From Cryptomeria japonica (taxonomy: Eukaryota; Streptophyta; Pinopsida; Cupressales; Cupressaceae): a stretch of 64,000 nucleotides of DNA. Position 1 is the stretch's first letter; each line of letters opens with the position of its first letter. The stretch is from assembly GCF_030272615.1 (NCBI RefSeq), contig NC_081406.1, forward strand, positions 213,318,997 to 213,382,996, written 5' to 3'. Shown piece after piece: positions 37,126 to 49,425 of the stretch. Both the position numbers and the translations under genes were made by a program. The notes beneath the pieces are model-generated. The model saw nothing but the letters and a program-made list of their open reading frames with translations, did no database searches and was not told where the DNA came from.

Positions 37126-40100
37126 TTAATTTCCATTCGGGGGTGGTAACTGGTCAAAAATGGATTTGTACTTGGTTTAGGCATCGGTGAGAGCGACAGA
37201 GAGTGCATCCTTTACACTGTCCATTAAATAATTTTGTGCTTGAATATCAACCAATAGTGATATTAAGCCATCTAGAGTGCTTTCCTCTTGAGTAGTAGAT
37301 AAGTATGTGGCTCGGTTGATCTATTCTTGGACCGATGAAAGATGAGGAAGGAATAATATCTGAAGTGTCATTATGTCCATCCTGATCTTGTGTTCTTCAT
37401 TTCTTAAGTCCAATTGTTGAGCCATGAGCTGTTGTAACCTTGTATAAAAATTTTGAACTGAATTTGACTCTGTGGTCAACTTATTTGAGAGATCGGTGAT
37501 CTCTTTCTCAATTGCCTCTATTTTATTCTTAATGTCTTTAATGAATAAAGAAAATGTGCAGAGTTTTTGAAATAAATAATGAATGTGCTTGAGTTGAGGA
37601 GTCAACTCAGCAAAAAAATTGACAAGTTTAACTTTTCCAATAGCTATAGCTTTTTGTACCTCTTCTATCATTTTGGCAGTGAGCTCTTTGTCTTTCAGCT
37701 TGCTCAAATACTCTAATGCATCTACTCTAGATGTTTGTATCTTTGTTAGGAGTTCATCCAGTTGAATGTGGATGGCTGCATCAGTTGATACTATAGCTTT
37801 AGGTAGCATATCTATTAGGAGTGCTTTTACCTTCTGAAGTACTTTATTTTTCCTTTGAATGGCCATTTACTTCTCTTGTTCGGCCTTCGCTTTGCACAGT
37901 TCACCGAAATCAATGAGTGCTTGCCCCTTTAATTTTGATATGTCTACATTGGGAAACACTATTGGTTTTGACAAATCAACTTTAAAACTATGCTTCTTCA
38001 CTTTCTTTTCTTTACCTTTCACCGATAGAAGACAAGGGCTTGTGAGGCTTGATTACCCTTGGTAGGTTGCTTGGTAGAGGCAACACTTTGATCGGTTCCT
38101 TTAGCCTCTGTAGAGTCCTTCAATGTCCTGGTACTTGGTGTCTCAGTTGCAACATTCTCAGTGCCAAAAGGTGCTGGAGATGTCTATTCTTGAGTAGTAC
38201 CTTCTCCTATTGCAGACTTGTGACCTTCGGTGCCTTGATCGGTATCCTAAGGAGTTTCGGTTGAGACAGGTTGCTTGACCTATGGATAAGGCTGAACTTG
38301 TTCCAAAACGGATTCACTAGATACAAGTTTTGCATATGCAGTGCCTTCTATCATTTCCTGTTCTGGGGCCTCTGTATCCATGACATCTTCATCTATTTGA
38401 ATGGTGTCAGTAAGGTCTTGTTCGGTAGCATCAGGACCTTCCTTGGTGACATCAACGATTTCAACTGTAGCTTGCTTACCAGCATCTTTGATTTTAAAGA
38501 TTTCCTGCCACTTTGCTTTTGTCTCATTTTCTACTTCAATATATAGCCCATTCATCAGTTTTAAGGCTCTCTGTTTGACAAGAAACTTTGAATTGTAGGT
38601 TGTCAGATGTTCCTTTATTTCAGCTACTGACATATCAGGAAAGAGATGGACTAGACTTCTTTCTCTGATTTGTTTCTCTGAGTCCATTGCATACTTCCAC
38701 CTATTATCAATATGCAAATATAGTTCATTTGGAAGTGACTTAGCTAGTTATAATGGAGCTAGCCAGAACTTTAGAAGTGTGCAGATGATAGCTTCTTCAA
38801 TTTGTCTCTTTTCATCATTGTTCCTAGTTTCATACTTGACATATCTAAATCCTCCAAATCCACCATATTCTTTCAGATTAGCACAGAATTTTTCAACACT
38901 ATGTATATTTACCTTCTTGCTCTTGACAATCTGAAATTTGCTTGCATCTTCTGATTCGGTATCACTAGACTCTTTTGCCAAAATGAGTCTCCGAGTAGAT
39001 TTCTTGTATGTCTTTGTTACCTTGGGAACAATAACACTCTTTGTCTTCTTACTCGGTGAAGCTGTAGATGCTCTAGTGTTAGGTCATTTTACTGGAGGTG
39101 GAGTTGGTGAGACTTTTGATGTGTCATGTTTCTTTCTCTTTAACACTTTACCCTTAGGCAATTCAGTGCTCAGTGTTATAGCTGCCTCTTGGGCTTCAAA
39201 ATCCTCTTTAGTAATGGCAATGGTGCCTTTGACAGGTGTAGAGGAAGAGTCTTCTCTGAATTTCTCTGACAATGCTTTAATCATCTTTGCTGCCTTTCTT
39301 GTAGCTTTGGGTACTACAATATTCATCTTTACCTTTTCCTTTACTTCCTCATAGGTACCATACCTCAGCTCGGTAGCATGTCTGGGCAATGTAAGAAATG
39401 CATCAATTTGCTGTTTTGTGATGTCAAAATCAATCTCGTAACCCATTGGTGACAAAGATTGAGTCCTCGCTTCCACAACATTCACATAATAGTAATCGGT
39501 GTCAACTTCAAAACATATATCATTTTTGTATTTCTCTACTAGCTAGGGTGGAATCCTATATCTATTATGAATTTTCTCTTGAAATTTATTGAAGTAATCA
39601 TCCATGATATCATTGAAATTATCACCTAACTTCTTAATGAAGTCATTAATCTGATGGATGATAGGTCGGTGTAGCTCCCAAACAACTTTACTGACTGATG
39701 GAAAGAATTTTTCAAAGTAGAAAAACATGCATACCTGTAGTGATCCAAACTTTATAGTATTAGCTGAGTTGTTATTCTTTGGCTTCCTGATGGTGTTCAG
39801 ATTTTCAAATAGGTTCTTCAGTAATACCTCACATAGGTCAATTTTCATTCCCTTTTTCACAATTTTGTAAGCCAAGTCTACTGCTGCACAGAAAGCATTG
39901 TTTTTCCTTGCCGATTGGAAGAAACAGTAGCCCATTACTCTAATGGAAAATTTTAGTTCTTCATTTGTGACATTATTCAGTTTCAATCCTCTGCAATCAG
40001 ATTCCACTTTGGATAAATTGACCAATTCCTTCTGTGATATCATCTTCTAGGCTCAAGCATGATCATAGATAAGGTAACTGGTAATCAGATGAATGATTTC

Positions 40101-40487
40101 CTTGGTAATCTTAAATGGTTGTTCTTCTAGCCACATGAAATCATCATGAACTCTGCTCAGAACAAACTTGACCCATTGGGGTTTGAACACACGAGGATAG
40201 GTTAGGGCTTCAGTTGATCCCTTGATCTTGATGTGCTCATACTTGTTGTTCAATATACCATCGGTACATAGCTCATCATAGGTGTCTTTTATTTCCACAT
40301 GACCGAGTTATTCAACATGACATTTGGTGAAGAATCTCACATCTTCGACTAACAACACTCTGTCTGGGATGAGTGAAAAGGTAGTTTTGTCATCCGGTTC
40401 AAAAGCAACTTTGGGGGTCAAAGAGTATTTCAGTGAGGGCTTCTCAACATTCTTGACAACTATGGGATCTTGGATCTTGGGCGCCAT
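37126..40487 (-). pseudogene. B second ORF: about 1120-residue protein of unknown function, homologous to A
   Basis: The start at 40487 reads MAPKIQDPIVVKNVEKPSLK. One frame runs from 40487 to 38280 with only in-frame stops (including 40308, 40053, 40047, 39543), then one or two frame changes to the last segment ending at 37126. Region 1 (residues about 60-310) aligns with A: WVKFVLSRVHD, RVMGYCFFQSARKNNAF, IDLCEVLLKNLFENLNTI, IKFGSLQVCMFFYFEKFFP. A Lys/Thr/Pro linker follows. Region 2 (about 38900-38550) has RERSLVHLFPDMSVAEIKE. An acidic zone then leads to a C-terminal coiled coil (37866-37321). No catalytic motifs. Its conservation over two diverged elements argues it was a working element protein. 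Confidence 0.75.
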
Positions 40488-41042
40488 TGAAGATTTCAGA
40501 TAAAAAACTAACAAAGAGTCCTTAGGGTTTTAGGATTTCAAACGACAAATGCTTTATACTTAGCAGATAATGGCAACTAGATACAGTCGGTAAACTAGCT
40601 TAACAAAGTGTTGAGATTTGATGTAAATACCTTGAATTTTCTTTGTAGGAGGTTTGATCGCCTTTGAATCACTTGCTCTGCTTTCTCAAAAACTTGGTAA
40701 GTGTAAATGACCACAAAAATGCTTTTAAATACACAAAATACCTTATCAAGCTCCATGAGGATTAGGTCAAAACATTAAATGCACTCGGTTCCTCTTTAAC
40801 CGATTTACTCTCCTTTTTCCATTTTAACCTAGTAACTAAGCTTCCTTCATTTACTGACTTGACAGGCTTCCTATATTCACCGACTTGACAGGTTTCTTGT
40901 AAAGTGCTTCAAAAGACTTTGATAGAATTTCAAAATTACTATTACATCTTAACTATGCAGATTTTGAATTAAGTACATAATAGAATAGGAACTGTTAAGA
41001 TTTTAAACTTCAGAGAATGCAGTCCCTTCATACCTTTACCGA

Positions 41043-42395
41043 TTAATTTGGAATAGGTGCACCTAACTCAGTAGGTAAGGTGCTTTCTTCATTTGACACA
41101 ATTTCCTTCTTTTTCCAAATCATCTTTAATTTTTCTTTTATTTCTTCAGTGTCTTTTCTAGGTTGATCTCTACAATCTCCAGCTAACTGTCCCACTTTGT
41201 GACAATGAAAACATTCCATACTAGGATTTCTCCATGATCTTCAGTTGTACATCCCAAACCTTATAAAATAGTTATCACTTATATGTCCATATCTTCAATA
41301 ACATTCACACCATATCCTTGTATTGTAATCCCATGGTACTGCAGAATACTATCGGTAAGGATCTGTGTGAGTTCAGTAACCTCTAGCATTTGCTCGATGT
41401 GCATACCACATATAGTTCTTTTGCTTAAACCAGCACTTCTCGGTACTATGTCCATATCTATTGCAGTTTTTATAAAACCCTTTGAATTTTGCCTTTTGAT
41501 AATTGTTAACAGACTTTGTCCTACATTGATTAGATGTGTGACCATATTTATTGCAATTGTAACAATAACCATTGGACTTAGTGGCATTTGGTTGCTTACC
41601 TTTTCTGATTTGGCATATGTTAGCAGTGTGACCTTGATTTCCACAGTAGTTGCAAATAGGCTTCTTTCTTTTGATGTTATTCTTGTTTCCAGCTTGCTTT
41701 GATGATTCTCCTCTCTCAGTAGTATGAATTCCTTTCTCGATAGAGACTTTTCCTTTATACCCGAGTCCTGCATCTTTGTTGGGTTGTCTTGTGTTCAGTT
41801 GCTCATCCAACATCTTTGATGCTTCATAGCTCTTCTTCAATGTTTCTTTGGATTTCTTCTTTGTTTCAAGTTCATTGGTTAACTTTGATACTTCAAGTTT
41901 CAATGCTTGATTCTCATCATTTTTTAGAATTGCTTCATGATGTGCATAACCTAGTTGATCTGATAGGTTTTGTTGAATTCTAGTCAGCCTTATGATTTCA
42001 TCATTCTTATCAGATACTAATATTTCAAGTTGTTGCTTCTCTCTTTCTAGATCTCTTACTTTATCCTCAGCTGTTCTCAATGCATCTAGATTTTCAGTCA
42101 TCTGTGTGCTGAAATGTTCATGTTCTCTTTTCATTGCTTTTAGTTGATTAGCTAGTGCTTTGTTCTTTTCTTTCAATACTCCAATCATTTCTTCAGTTTC
42201 TTCAGATATACTATTCTCAGATGATGTCTCAATTTGTTCCACTAACTCTTGAGAGTCCTGCAAATCATCAGATAATCTTCTTCTCACTTTCAGAGATTTT
42301 TGCATTTGCCTTTGCATGTCTACAATCACTTGATTAGCATGATCCAACTCTTCTTGTAGATACACAATCCTCTGAGTTTGTTTATAGCCTTCCAT
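41043..42395 (-). pseudogene. B gag-like protein: coiled coil and CCHC knuckles
   Basis: The start at 42395 reads MEGYKQTQRIVYLQEELDHA, 49 bases after the primer site. An upstream in-frame Met at 42611 lies in the LTR and is not a sensible start. The 450-codon frame has no frameshift, but has in-frame stops from 41373 onward (TGA and TAG). Residues 10-230 are a long coiled coil. Knuckles: CNYCGNQGHTANIC and CYNCNKYGHTSNQC intact, YKNCNRYGHSTEKC missing one Cys, and a C-terminal CFHCHKVGQLAGDC with the His changed to Gln. The C-terminus (KMIWKKKE) matches A (NIIWKKKS). Confidence 0.85.
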
Positions 42396-42443
42396 TGATA
42401 AGATCTTTCTCTTTAGATAGTTAAACCCTTTTCCAAGATTCAA

Positions 42444-42455
42444 GCTCTGATACCA
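42444..42455 (-). other. B primer binding site
   Basis: TGGTATCAGAGC on the minus strand, two bases from the LTR. Complementary to initiator tRNA-Met. Confidence 0.94.
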
Positions 42456-42457
42456 AT

Positions 42458-43597
42458 TGTTAGGCCCAATATGGAAAGCTAATGTACTGAGAGGGGAGGG
42501 GTGAATCAGTACTTCAAAACATTTCTTCAACAATATCTTTATTGTTATGCATAAACCGAATAGTGCAATAACATAATATAAAACTAAAACAAATAGATAA
42601 AAATCATGCATGATTCACTCCATAACACATATATTTTGATTACGCATAAACTCTTGGTTAGAGAGAAAAACTGCGGTGGGGATGGCACCCACAACTTCAC
42701 TACTGCAATAATAAAGAGTGCTCAGTTAGAGCTACATGTTTAGCTATTTCTAATAGATTACCCTGTTAGGAGTAACAAGATCTGTTAGATCTACCTAGCT
42801 AAAGGATTTTACAACACTTCATCTAAATGTTGCACCTAGTTAGAGGCTTTACAATTTATAAACTTGATTAGAGTCTTTTACCCTATTAAAGGTTTCTCTT
42901 ACAACTTCACAATATTACGATAAAATCATTACAAATATCTGCAACTTTACATCTGGAATGTTATAGCAGATTCTATGTGCTTAGAATAGATTACCTTGCT
43001 TATAGCATACCTTGGTAACCCATATAGTAACTTAGTAAACCCTTTTGTTTACTCTGTTCTTTGACTGTTCTCTGAAAACCTTCTCGATGACCTCTGTGTC
43101 TCTATAACAGTCTTCTTACACTCATGCACACACCTTTAACTCTTTAACTCATGCTATATAAATAGATCTCTTATGATAGTGATCCAATTCATTGCTTTGA
43201 TCTTACAAACATGATTTATTGAATGAATAACCATGCAAAATATTTCATTGGTTAGATAACCTCAAAATCATACACAATCTTTAAGTGCAATTTCCAATGT
43301 GATAACAGTTAGATGTGCCTCGATATTGTAACATGTTTTCATATGCATGTCAAGGTTCAATGAATCTGGTAAGACATTTCACTTGGTGTAAATCAACTCG
43401 GTGTGTCATCTTTGTTGCTCGGTAGACATGTAAAGATACTCGGTAGACAGCTCGGTGTATACTATGTTCTGTGACTGCTTTCTTCTATAACCAACTAGAC
43501 TGTACATGCCGACTGAATATTTTGGTAATAGATAACTGACTAGAGTATATAGCATAACTTTGACATAAAACTAATGGCAATCTGATAAGTAGTAACA
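42458..43597 (-). repeat. B 5' LTR
   Basis: Direct repeat of 35616-36735 with scattered differences, including a 20-bp tract near 43020 that the left copy lacks. Confidence 0.92.
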
Positions 43598-45196
43598 CTT
43601 CAGGTATAACAAACCTTGGTTTTCAAGGCTGGGAGACCTCTTAATTGAGTATTATACCCCAACGTGCCAAATAGATCCCTTACTAGTTTCGGTTAAATTA
43701 GCAGCTACTCGATTCACCTTCAAAAGGGTGATAATCTTTGTGCAAGACAGATAGTAACTCTCCCAAGATACTTGCCATATAGTGCCCCCATTAGCATTTG
43801 GAGTCAGATAATACGACATTGAGAATCCATTGCGTGAGACTCATCGGTCATATTCTGATTAGTTATTGGGTGTGTATTTAAGCTTGCAAGAAAAGGTTTT
43901 CTCTCCTCAACCAACTTCCATAGGGTGTAGTATGCTTGGAGTCACTTATCCATCATGTGTTTGTTGTTTATTCATCCCTAAATTGAAAAAATCAGACATC
44001 TAAAATAGGAAAACATAAGCAAAACATTAAAACTTTAGTGATCAAAATTCGGCAAAACAAACACTTTTTTATCCTTGCTCTATTATCTTTTGTACGAGTC
44101 AGGTTCTCTATCGTATGAGCTAATCATTTACCGTATGGGATTTATCTTTTGTTGTATGTCTTAGTAAGGTTTGTCATACAAGTAATCTATTTTATCGTGT
44201 GGTTCAGAAAGTATTGTCGTACAAACCTCTGTTGTTTCATGTGAAAATATTAGTTTGTCATATGGGCTTCTATTTCTTGTCATTTTGGGCTCTATAATCT
44301 ATCGTACGAGTCTCAATTTTTATCAATCTAGAGCTACACTTTGCATGACTTTTTCGTGTCTATCATTTTTGCTTGGACAATTTGCAGTATTCATAAACAT
44401 CTATTATCTGTCACTTTGTGCTTGGATTGTCTCCTTTGTTGGCTTGGTCAAGTTATCATCCATCAAAATCAGACTTTAGAACATAAATACCTTAAGATTT
44501 TCAAGTGCTCACCCCCAACAAGTTCAAGATCTAAACATCTCAAAGTGCATTATCGCCCTCTTTGGTAAACTGATCACTCAAACATAGTTTCTCATCAGGA
44601 TCTATCATCCTTTATCACAAAACTGAAACGTTTGGTTAGGATAATCTTGTCCCACATTGTAGGATATATCATTCCTACTAGACTTGGTTTTTATCAAATC
44701 ACCATCATTGCATTCCAAAACTGAAGATCAAAAAAACTTGCAAACCTTTAAACACTTGAACCATCTTTTTGTGTCATATCGCGCTATCACATTTACCTTG
44801 GTAGTTGATCACTTATCAAAACAAACTTTTGGACAATCGAATCCTAGTAAAATAACACATGTGTATGCCCATTTTAACTAGAGCTCAGAGACGAAGGATT
44901 GCAAAGACGAAAATAAAAACATTGGAAACAACTGAAGAGCATATAACCATGGAACATGAAGAGGATATACAAGTTGAAGGAGAAATAACATAACAAAATA
45001 TCAGAGACATCAAGAAAGATCCTCAATTCGACAAATTTATGCAGAAATTATTAGAGGGAGAAAAAGAAAAATATTTTCTAATGTTAGCCAAATCTAGTGC
45101 TACACTCCCCCAAGATTTTTATGTGAACAAATTGATACAAAAGAAAAGTGACCCTCCACCTAATAAAGAACAATACGAAGATATTATGGTCTCAAA
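43598..45196 (+). other. C leader, right part
   Basis: Continues the C leader after B. 43598-43900 is the remainder of the segment shared with F (GCTGGGAGAC, AACGTGCC and CCCTTACTAG blocks). 44090-44310 is motif array block 2: TTGTACGAGTC, ATCGTATGAGC, TTGTCATACAAG, ATTGTCGTACAAAC, TTGTCATATGGGC, ATCGTACGAGTC. From about 44880 a decayed frame (RRRIAKTKIK, then MEHEEDIQVEGE) looks like the gag N-terminus, comparable with F gag at 62343. Confidence 0.6.
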
Positions 45197-46567
45197 ATGA
45201 ATGACACATCAGTTCCTAATAATACCAAAGCCAATGAAGAAACCTACATACCCAAAAGAGATGAAGTAGAAATTTTGAATAACATCCAATCCAATGAAGA
45301 TACAAGAAGGACTAGATATGACACCAAAAGAGATCCAGATCCTCCTAGAATACAAAATCATGGTCATATAAGAACAAATCATGTTGATAAACCTATTACA
45401 ACTCTCACACAATAACTTCAAGATATGAAAAATATGATGGAAGCATTGACCCTCAAGATCATATACGAGAATTTTGCACAATGAGTATGGAGTTTGCACA
45501 TGAGGATACCTACTTGATGAGATTATTTCTGAAAAGCTTAACTGGACTAGCTATGGAATGGTTCTCCAAACTTCCACCTAGAATTAGATCATTTTAAAAA
45601 ATGGTAGATAAGTTTGTTTCAGAATACTCTTACAACATACAACATGAAGTAACAATTCTAGACCTATGTAATGCCAAACAAAAGAGTGGAGAACCTTTCA
45701 TGACATTTTTACAACGATGGAGATGGTTAGCTTCGCGGTATCCTCGTATAGTGCCAGAGTATGAAAAAATGGACATATTCATCGACAACTTAAATGATCA
45801 AATAATTTATTACTTAAAAATGCAAGGAAATCAAAGTTTTGGAAAAATGATCGATAATGGAATCAGAATGGAGGAAGCCATGATAAAGAAAGGTGAGTTG
45901 AAAATATACAAAGAAGTAGTCCATCCACCTAACAACAACAATAACAACAATCACAATCATAAGCCAAAGTTTTGGAATAGAAATCGAAATGTCGTCAATG
46001 ATGGGATATTGGATAACAACAATGTGAAACCAAAACAACCAATTTTTAATTTATCCACTCACTCAACAGTAGCTCAGCAAAACAACAATCACCAAAGAGC
46101 AACTATCAAAACTTTCTTTCGAAGACAATTTACAAACATTGGTGAACCCCTTGCATCAGTACTAAAGACACTTCTCGCAAACAAATTGATCACTTTACAA
46201 GAAGAAAGGAACTACTAACCTCAAATCAAACCACCTTGGTGGAATGATAACCATTATTGTGATTTCCATCGAAACAAGGGACATCACATAGATAGTTGTT
46301 AGAAGTTGAAACATATCATACAAGATATGATTGATAATGGAGTAATAGCTATAGATAGACATACAACAAACAAATCTCACACAGCTTTTAAAAATACACT
46401 TCCAAACTATGCGAAAGGTGAATCATCAACAATAAATAATGGTAAGGGTAAAGCAAAGGTAAACTATGATCATACATATGACAATGTGGTAAACGTGATT
46501 GTAGTTAAAGAAAAAAAAAAATCAAGAACATGCTCATGCTATCACAAGAATCAAAGCCAAAGTTGTT
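45197..46567 (+). pseudogene. C gag
   Basis: After a frame change near 45420: RYEKYDGSIDPQDHIREFCT, then TYLMRLFLKSLTGLAMEWFS, FVSEYSYNIQHEVTILDLCN and AKQKSGEPFMTFLQRWRWLA. This is the retrotransposon gag domain. An Asn-rich stretch is at 45930-46080. The zinc-type motif YCDFHRNKGHHIDSC (about 46256-46300) follows the C.FH...GH...C pattern of Tat gags. It closely parallels F gag (63430-63720). In-frame stops at about 45596 and 46216 and two frame changes make it inactive. Confidence 0.85.
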
Positions 46568-47937
46568 TTGCCAAGTCCTACAACAAACACATCATCCACT
46601 ACCAAACAATACAACCTAGTAGAGAAATTGCAGAAAACACCCACACAAATGTCCATCTTAGAATTGTTAAAGCTTTCACCTGCACACAAAGAAATTCTAG
46701 AAAAAGCATTAATCGATATAACAATTTCCAAAGATCTTAATATCAATCAATTCCAAACCATGGTGGGACATCTCACAACCCCTCACTGCTTATCATTCAC
46801 TGAAGAATATGACATGTCCTTACAACATCCCCACAATGCTCCTTTCCATATTGAAGTCCTCATTCTCAAAATGTGCGTAAAACATGTTCTAATAGACAGT
46901 GGAGCTTGCCTAAATATTTTTTCATTGAGTCTTGTTCATGCCTTAGGATATTCAGAAGACGCAGTTGATGTCTGAAAAAGGATCACCATAAAAGCCTATG
47001 ATGAAGAAGAACGTTCCTCCAAGGGAATTGTGATACTACCCATCAGAGTGAGACCTTTCTAGAAAGACATAGCATGCCAAGTTCTAGACTTGGACTTATC
47101 ATATAATGTACTCTTGGCAAGACCATGGATACATGACTTGCAAACTATCCCATCAGCATATCATCAGTCTGTAAAATTTCCCTACAATGGGCAGGAAATC
47201 ACAATATCTATAGATTCAAATCCATTTCAATACTGGAGCAATCTAAAAATGGCCCAAGAAGTCATTGTTCCTCATAACAGGGAGGCGTCATCTTTGAACA
47301 CACAATCCAAAGAACAATCATTTGCTTCAATTAAGTCAAGTATGGAAAAACAAATGCAGCTAATAGATAGAGGGAACAAAGAATATTCAATATCACAATT
47401 ACAACTTTCTCCTAAATCCTTTGGAAAACCATCAAACTCTAAACAACAACCAATTGTAAAACATCTTCCGATATTTGATGGAGCATTTTTTAGTGTTGGA
47501 ACCTTATCAGAGGAAACAAAAGACAAAGATGTGCTACAATGACTATACAAGGATGAAGAATGTCAACAAAATATCAAAAATGTCAGAATACCTACAGAAA
47601 AGTATGGAAAAGGATTTAACATTCTCAGAAGAATGGGATATATCGGAATAGGTCCTATAGGAAAAAGAAAAGAAGGTATCTCAGAACCTATCCAACCTTA
47701 TACTCAGCAGACTACAAAAAAAATAGGCTTAGGGTATGGACAAGTCACTCTACCGGAAGGCACATCTTTTAGTCAACAACAAGAGGAATATGAAAATAGA
47801 CAAGAACAATTGGCAATTGAAAGAGAAGAAACATCAGCTAAGCAACAAACACAAGCAAACATGAACTGGGAAAAGAAGAAAGCTTCAAATCATCAAGAGA
47901 AACAAATTAAAAGCATCTCTCAAGCAACATTAATCTA
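46568..47937 (+). pseudogene. C aspartic protease with G-patch-like domain
   Basis: The protease reads KHVLIDSGACLNIFSL; its catalytic DSG is at 46895-46903 and intact. SYNVLLARPWIHDLQTIPSA and SVKFPYNG mark its C-terminal part. In the same frame, 47603-47695 reads YGKGFNILRRMGYIGIGPIG then GISEPI, which fits the G-patch pattern (GF..L..MG...G.G.G....G...PI), an RNA-binding module also found after the protease of some retroviruses. A Gln/Glu-rich linker ends at TAA 47935. In-frame stops at 46973, 47060 and 47540. Gag maturation would be its role. Confidence 0.78.
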
Positions 47938-47988
47938 AATCAAAACAAGAAAGAAGAAAATTTAAGTCTAGGAGAACTCATAGAAAAG

Positions 47989-49425
47989 TTGATAGAACTT
48001 AATCTCAGTCCTGAAGAAGTGGAATATGAAAGAAGAAAAGACATAGCCAGAAAAGCAGAAGAAATACTATATGAACAAATATATAAGTTGCAAGCTACAA
48101 GTGATATATATTCTAATGAATGGGAATGGGATTCCTATCACTCTGAAGAATCAGCTAAAGAAAATTGCTTTGAAGAAGATGTAGGAGTCGATGTAGTTCA
48201 CACGTATGCAAGACAAACATCAGGAACAAGCCTACTTAAATTAGAATCACATTTGACAGACTTGGACTTAACCAAGTACAATCAAGAGCTACTTGTGCGA
48301 GATCATTCTAATGAGAATATCATTCTAGACATCGACATACATATTGAAAACTTTGATACATCTATCATGACCCTCGATACCCTCAAAACCTCCCAACCTG
48401 AAGATCCCCTACCTCTAATCCACCCTGAGCTTATTGATTAGGGAAATGAAGGGCATACCGTCATTGATACCTTTCCAAATGACCATGCCATATCTGTATA
48501 TCTTAATGCAATCGAACCCATAACAACTCTCACTAGGAATTTCAGCAACGCATCTTCCAGTCAAGTGGGTGCCAAATATCATAGTTGCAAAAGTGAAAAA
48601 AAAGAAACGAATATCAAGTCTAATGCTGAAAACCATTTCTTGACAACATTATATCAAGAAAAAGAAAAAATAAAGGATGGATCTAATGGTGAAAACCTCC
48701 TTGAGGCACTGGAAGATGGGAGGTTTGACACTTTACCTGAGCACTATCAAAGAAGGTCATCCATTTTGATTGAACCAATAGAGGCAATTAACATTGGCAC
48801 AACAGAGCAACCAAAGATTCTTCATCCAGCGACTTCTCTATCAGAAGAAGAAATGCAACAATACATGGAATTATTCAAATGATGGCAAATCAATTTCGCC
48901 TAGTCCTATGCAGACATACAAGGGTTATATCTAGAGTTTATTATGCATCACTTGAATGTTAGTCCAGGAGCCAAACCAGTCAAACAAAAGTTAAGGAAAA
49001 TGCATACGCATATCACTCTCCTAGTCAAAACAAAACTAAAGAAATTACTAGATGTAGGATTCATCAGACTTATAGCTTATCCTCAATGGGTATCCAACAT
49101 CGTTCCTATTTCAAATATAGATAAAAGCATCAGAATACGCATAGACTTTAGAGATCTTAATAATGCATGTCCAAAGGATGATTTTCCTTTGCCTAACATT
49201 GACATCATTGTAGATTTAACTGCTGGACACTCCATGTTTTCTTTAATAGATGGTTTCTCCAGATACAATCAGATCAAAATAGCACCCGCAGACCAAGAAA
49301 AGACAACTTTCACATGTCCATGGGGTACTTTCTGCTGGAACATAATGCCTTTTGGATTAAAGAATGCAGGTGCTACATATCAAAGAGCTATGACAACTGT
49401 CATGCCCAAACTTTTGGGCAAAAAC
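47989..49425 (+). pseudogene. C linker and reverse transcriptase N-terminal half
   Basis: An acidic linker (47989-48882) precedes the RT. RT motifs in order: PGAKPVKQKLRKM, YPQWVSNIVPI, RIRIDFRDLNNACPKDDFPL, IDGFSRYNQIKIAP, TTFTCPWGTFCWNIMPFGL, KNAGATYQRAMT. The frame stops making sense after KLLGK, before the YxDD catalytic box, so at least half of the RT fingers-palm, RNase H and integrase are missing here. Two in-frame stops near 48882-48901. Confidence 0.85.

Larger units (their letters stand above)
35616..43597 (-). mobile_element. Element B: copia-type element with gag and a second ORF replacing pol
   Basis: LTRs at 35616-36735 and 42458-43597, both TGTTAGGCCC...AGTAACA. Minus-strand primer site 42444-42455 and purine tract 36736-36747. 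The body codes gag (42395-41043) and a second large protein (40487-37126), the same plan as element A, with no pol. Inserted in the leader of C. The flanking 5-mers CTTTG (35611-35615) and CTTCA (43598-43602) match at three positions; the two differences are transitions. Confidence 0.9.
33569..49425 (+). mobile_element. Element C: Tat-type gypsy element, split by B, truncated in RT
   Basis: 5' LTR 33569-34828, primer site 34832-34849, leader 34850-35615 and 43598-45196, gag, protease with G-patch, and RT to about 49425. It interrupts G gag at 33568/33569. The RT stops after LKNAGATYQRAMTTVMPKLL, before the YxDD box, where sequence of element E begins. The 3' half of C is therefore outside the window or lost. 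The protein style, the H-C zinc motif and the linker match Tat-lineage elements. Confidence 0.85.
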
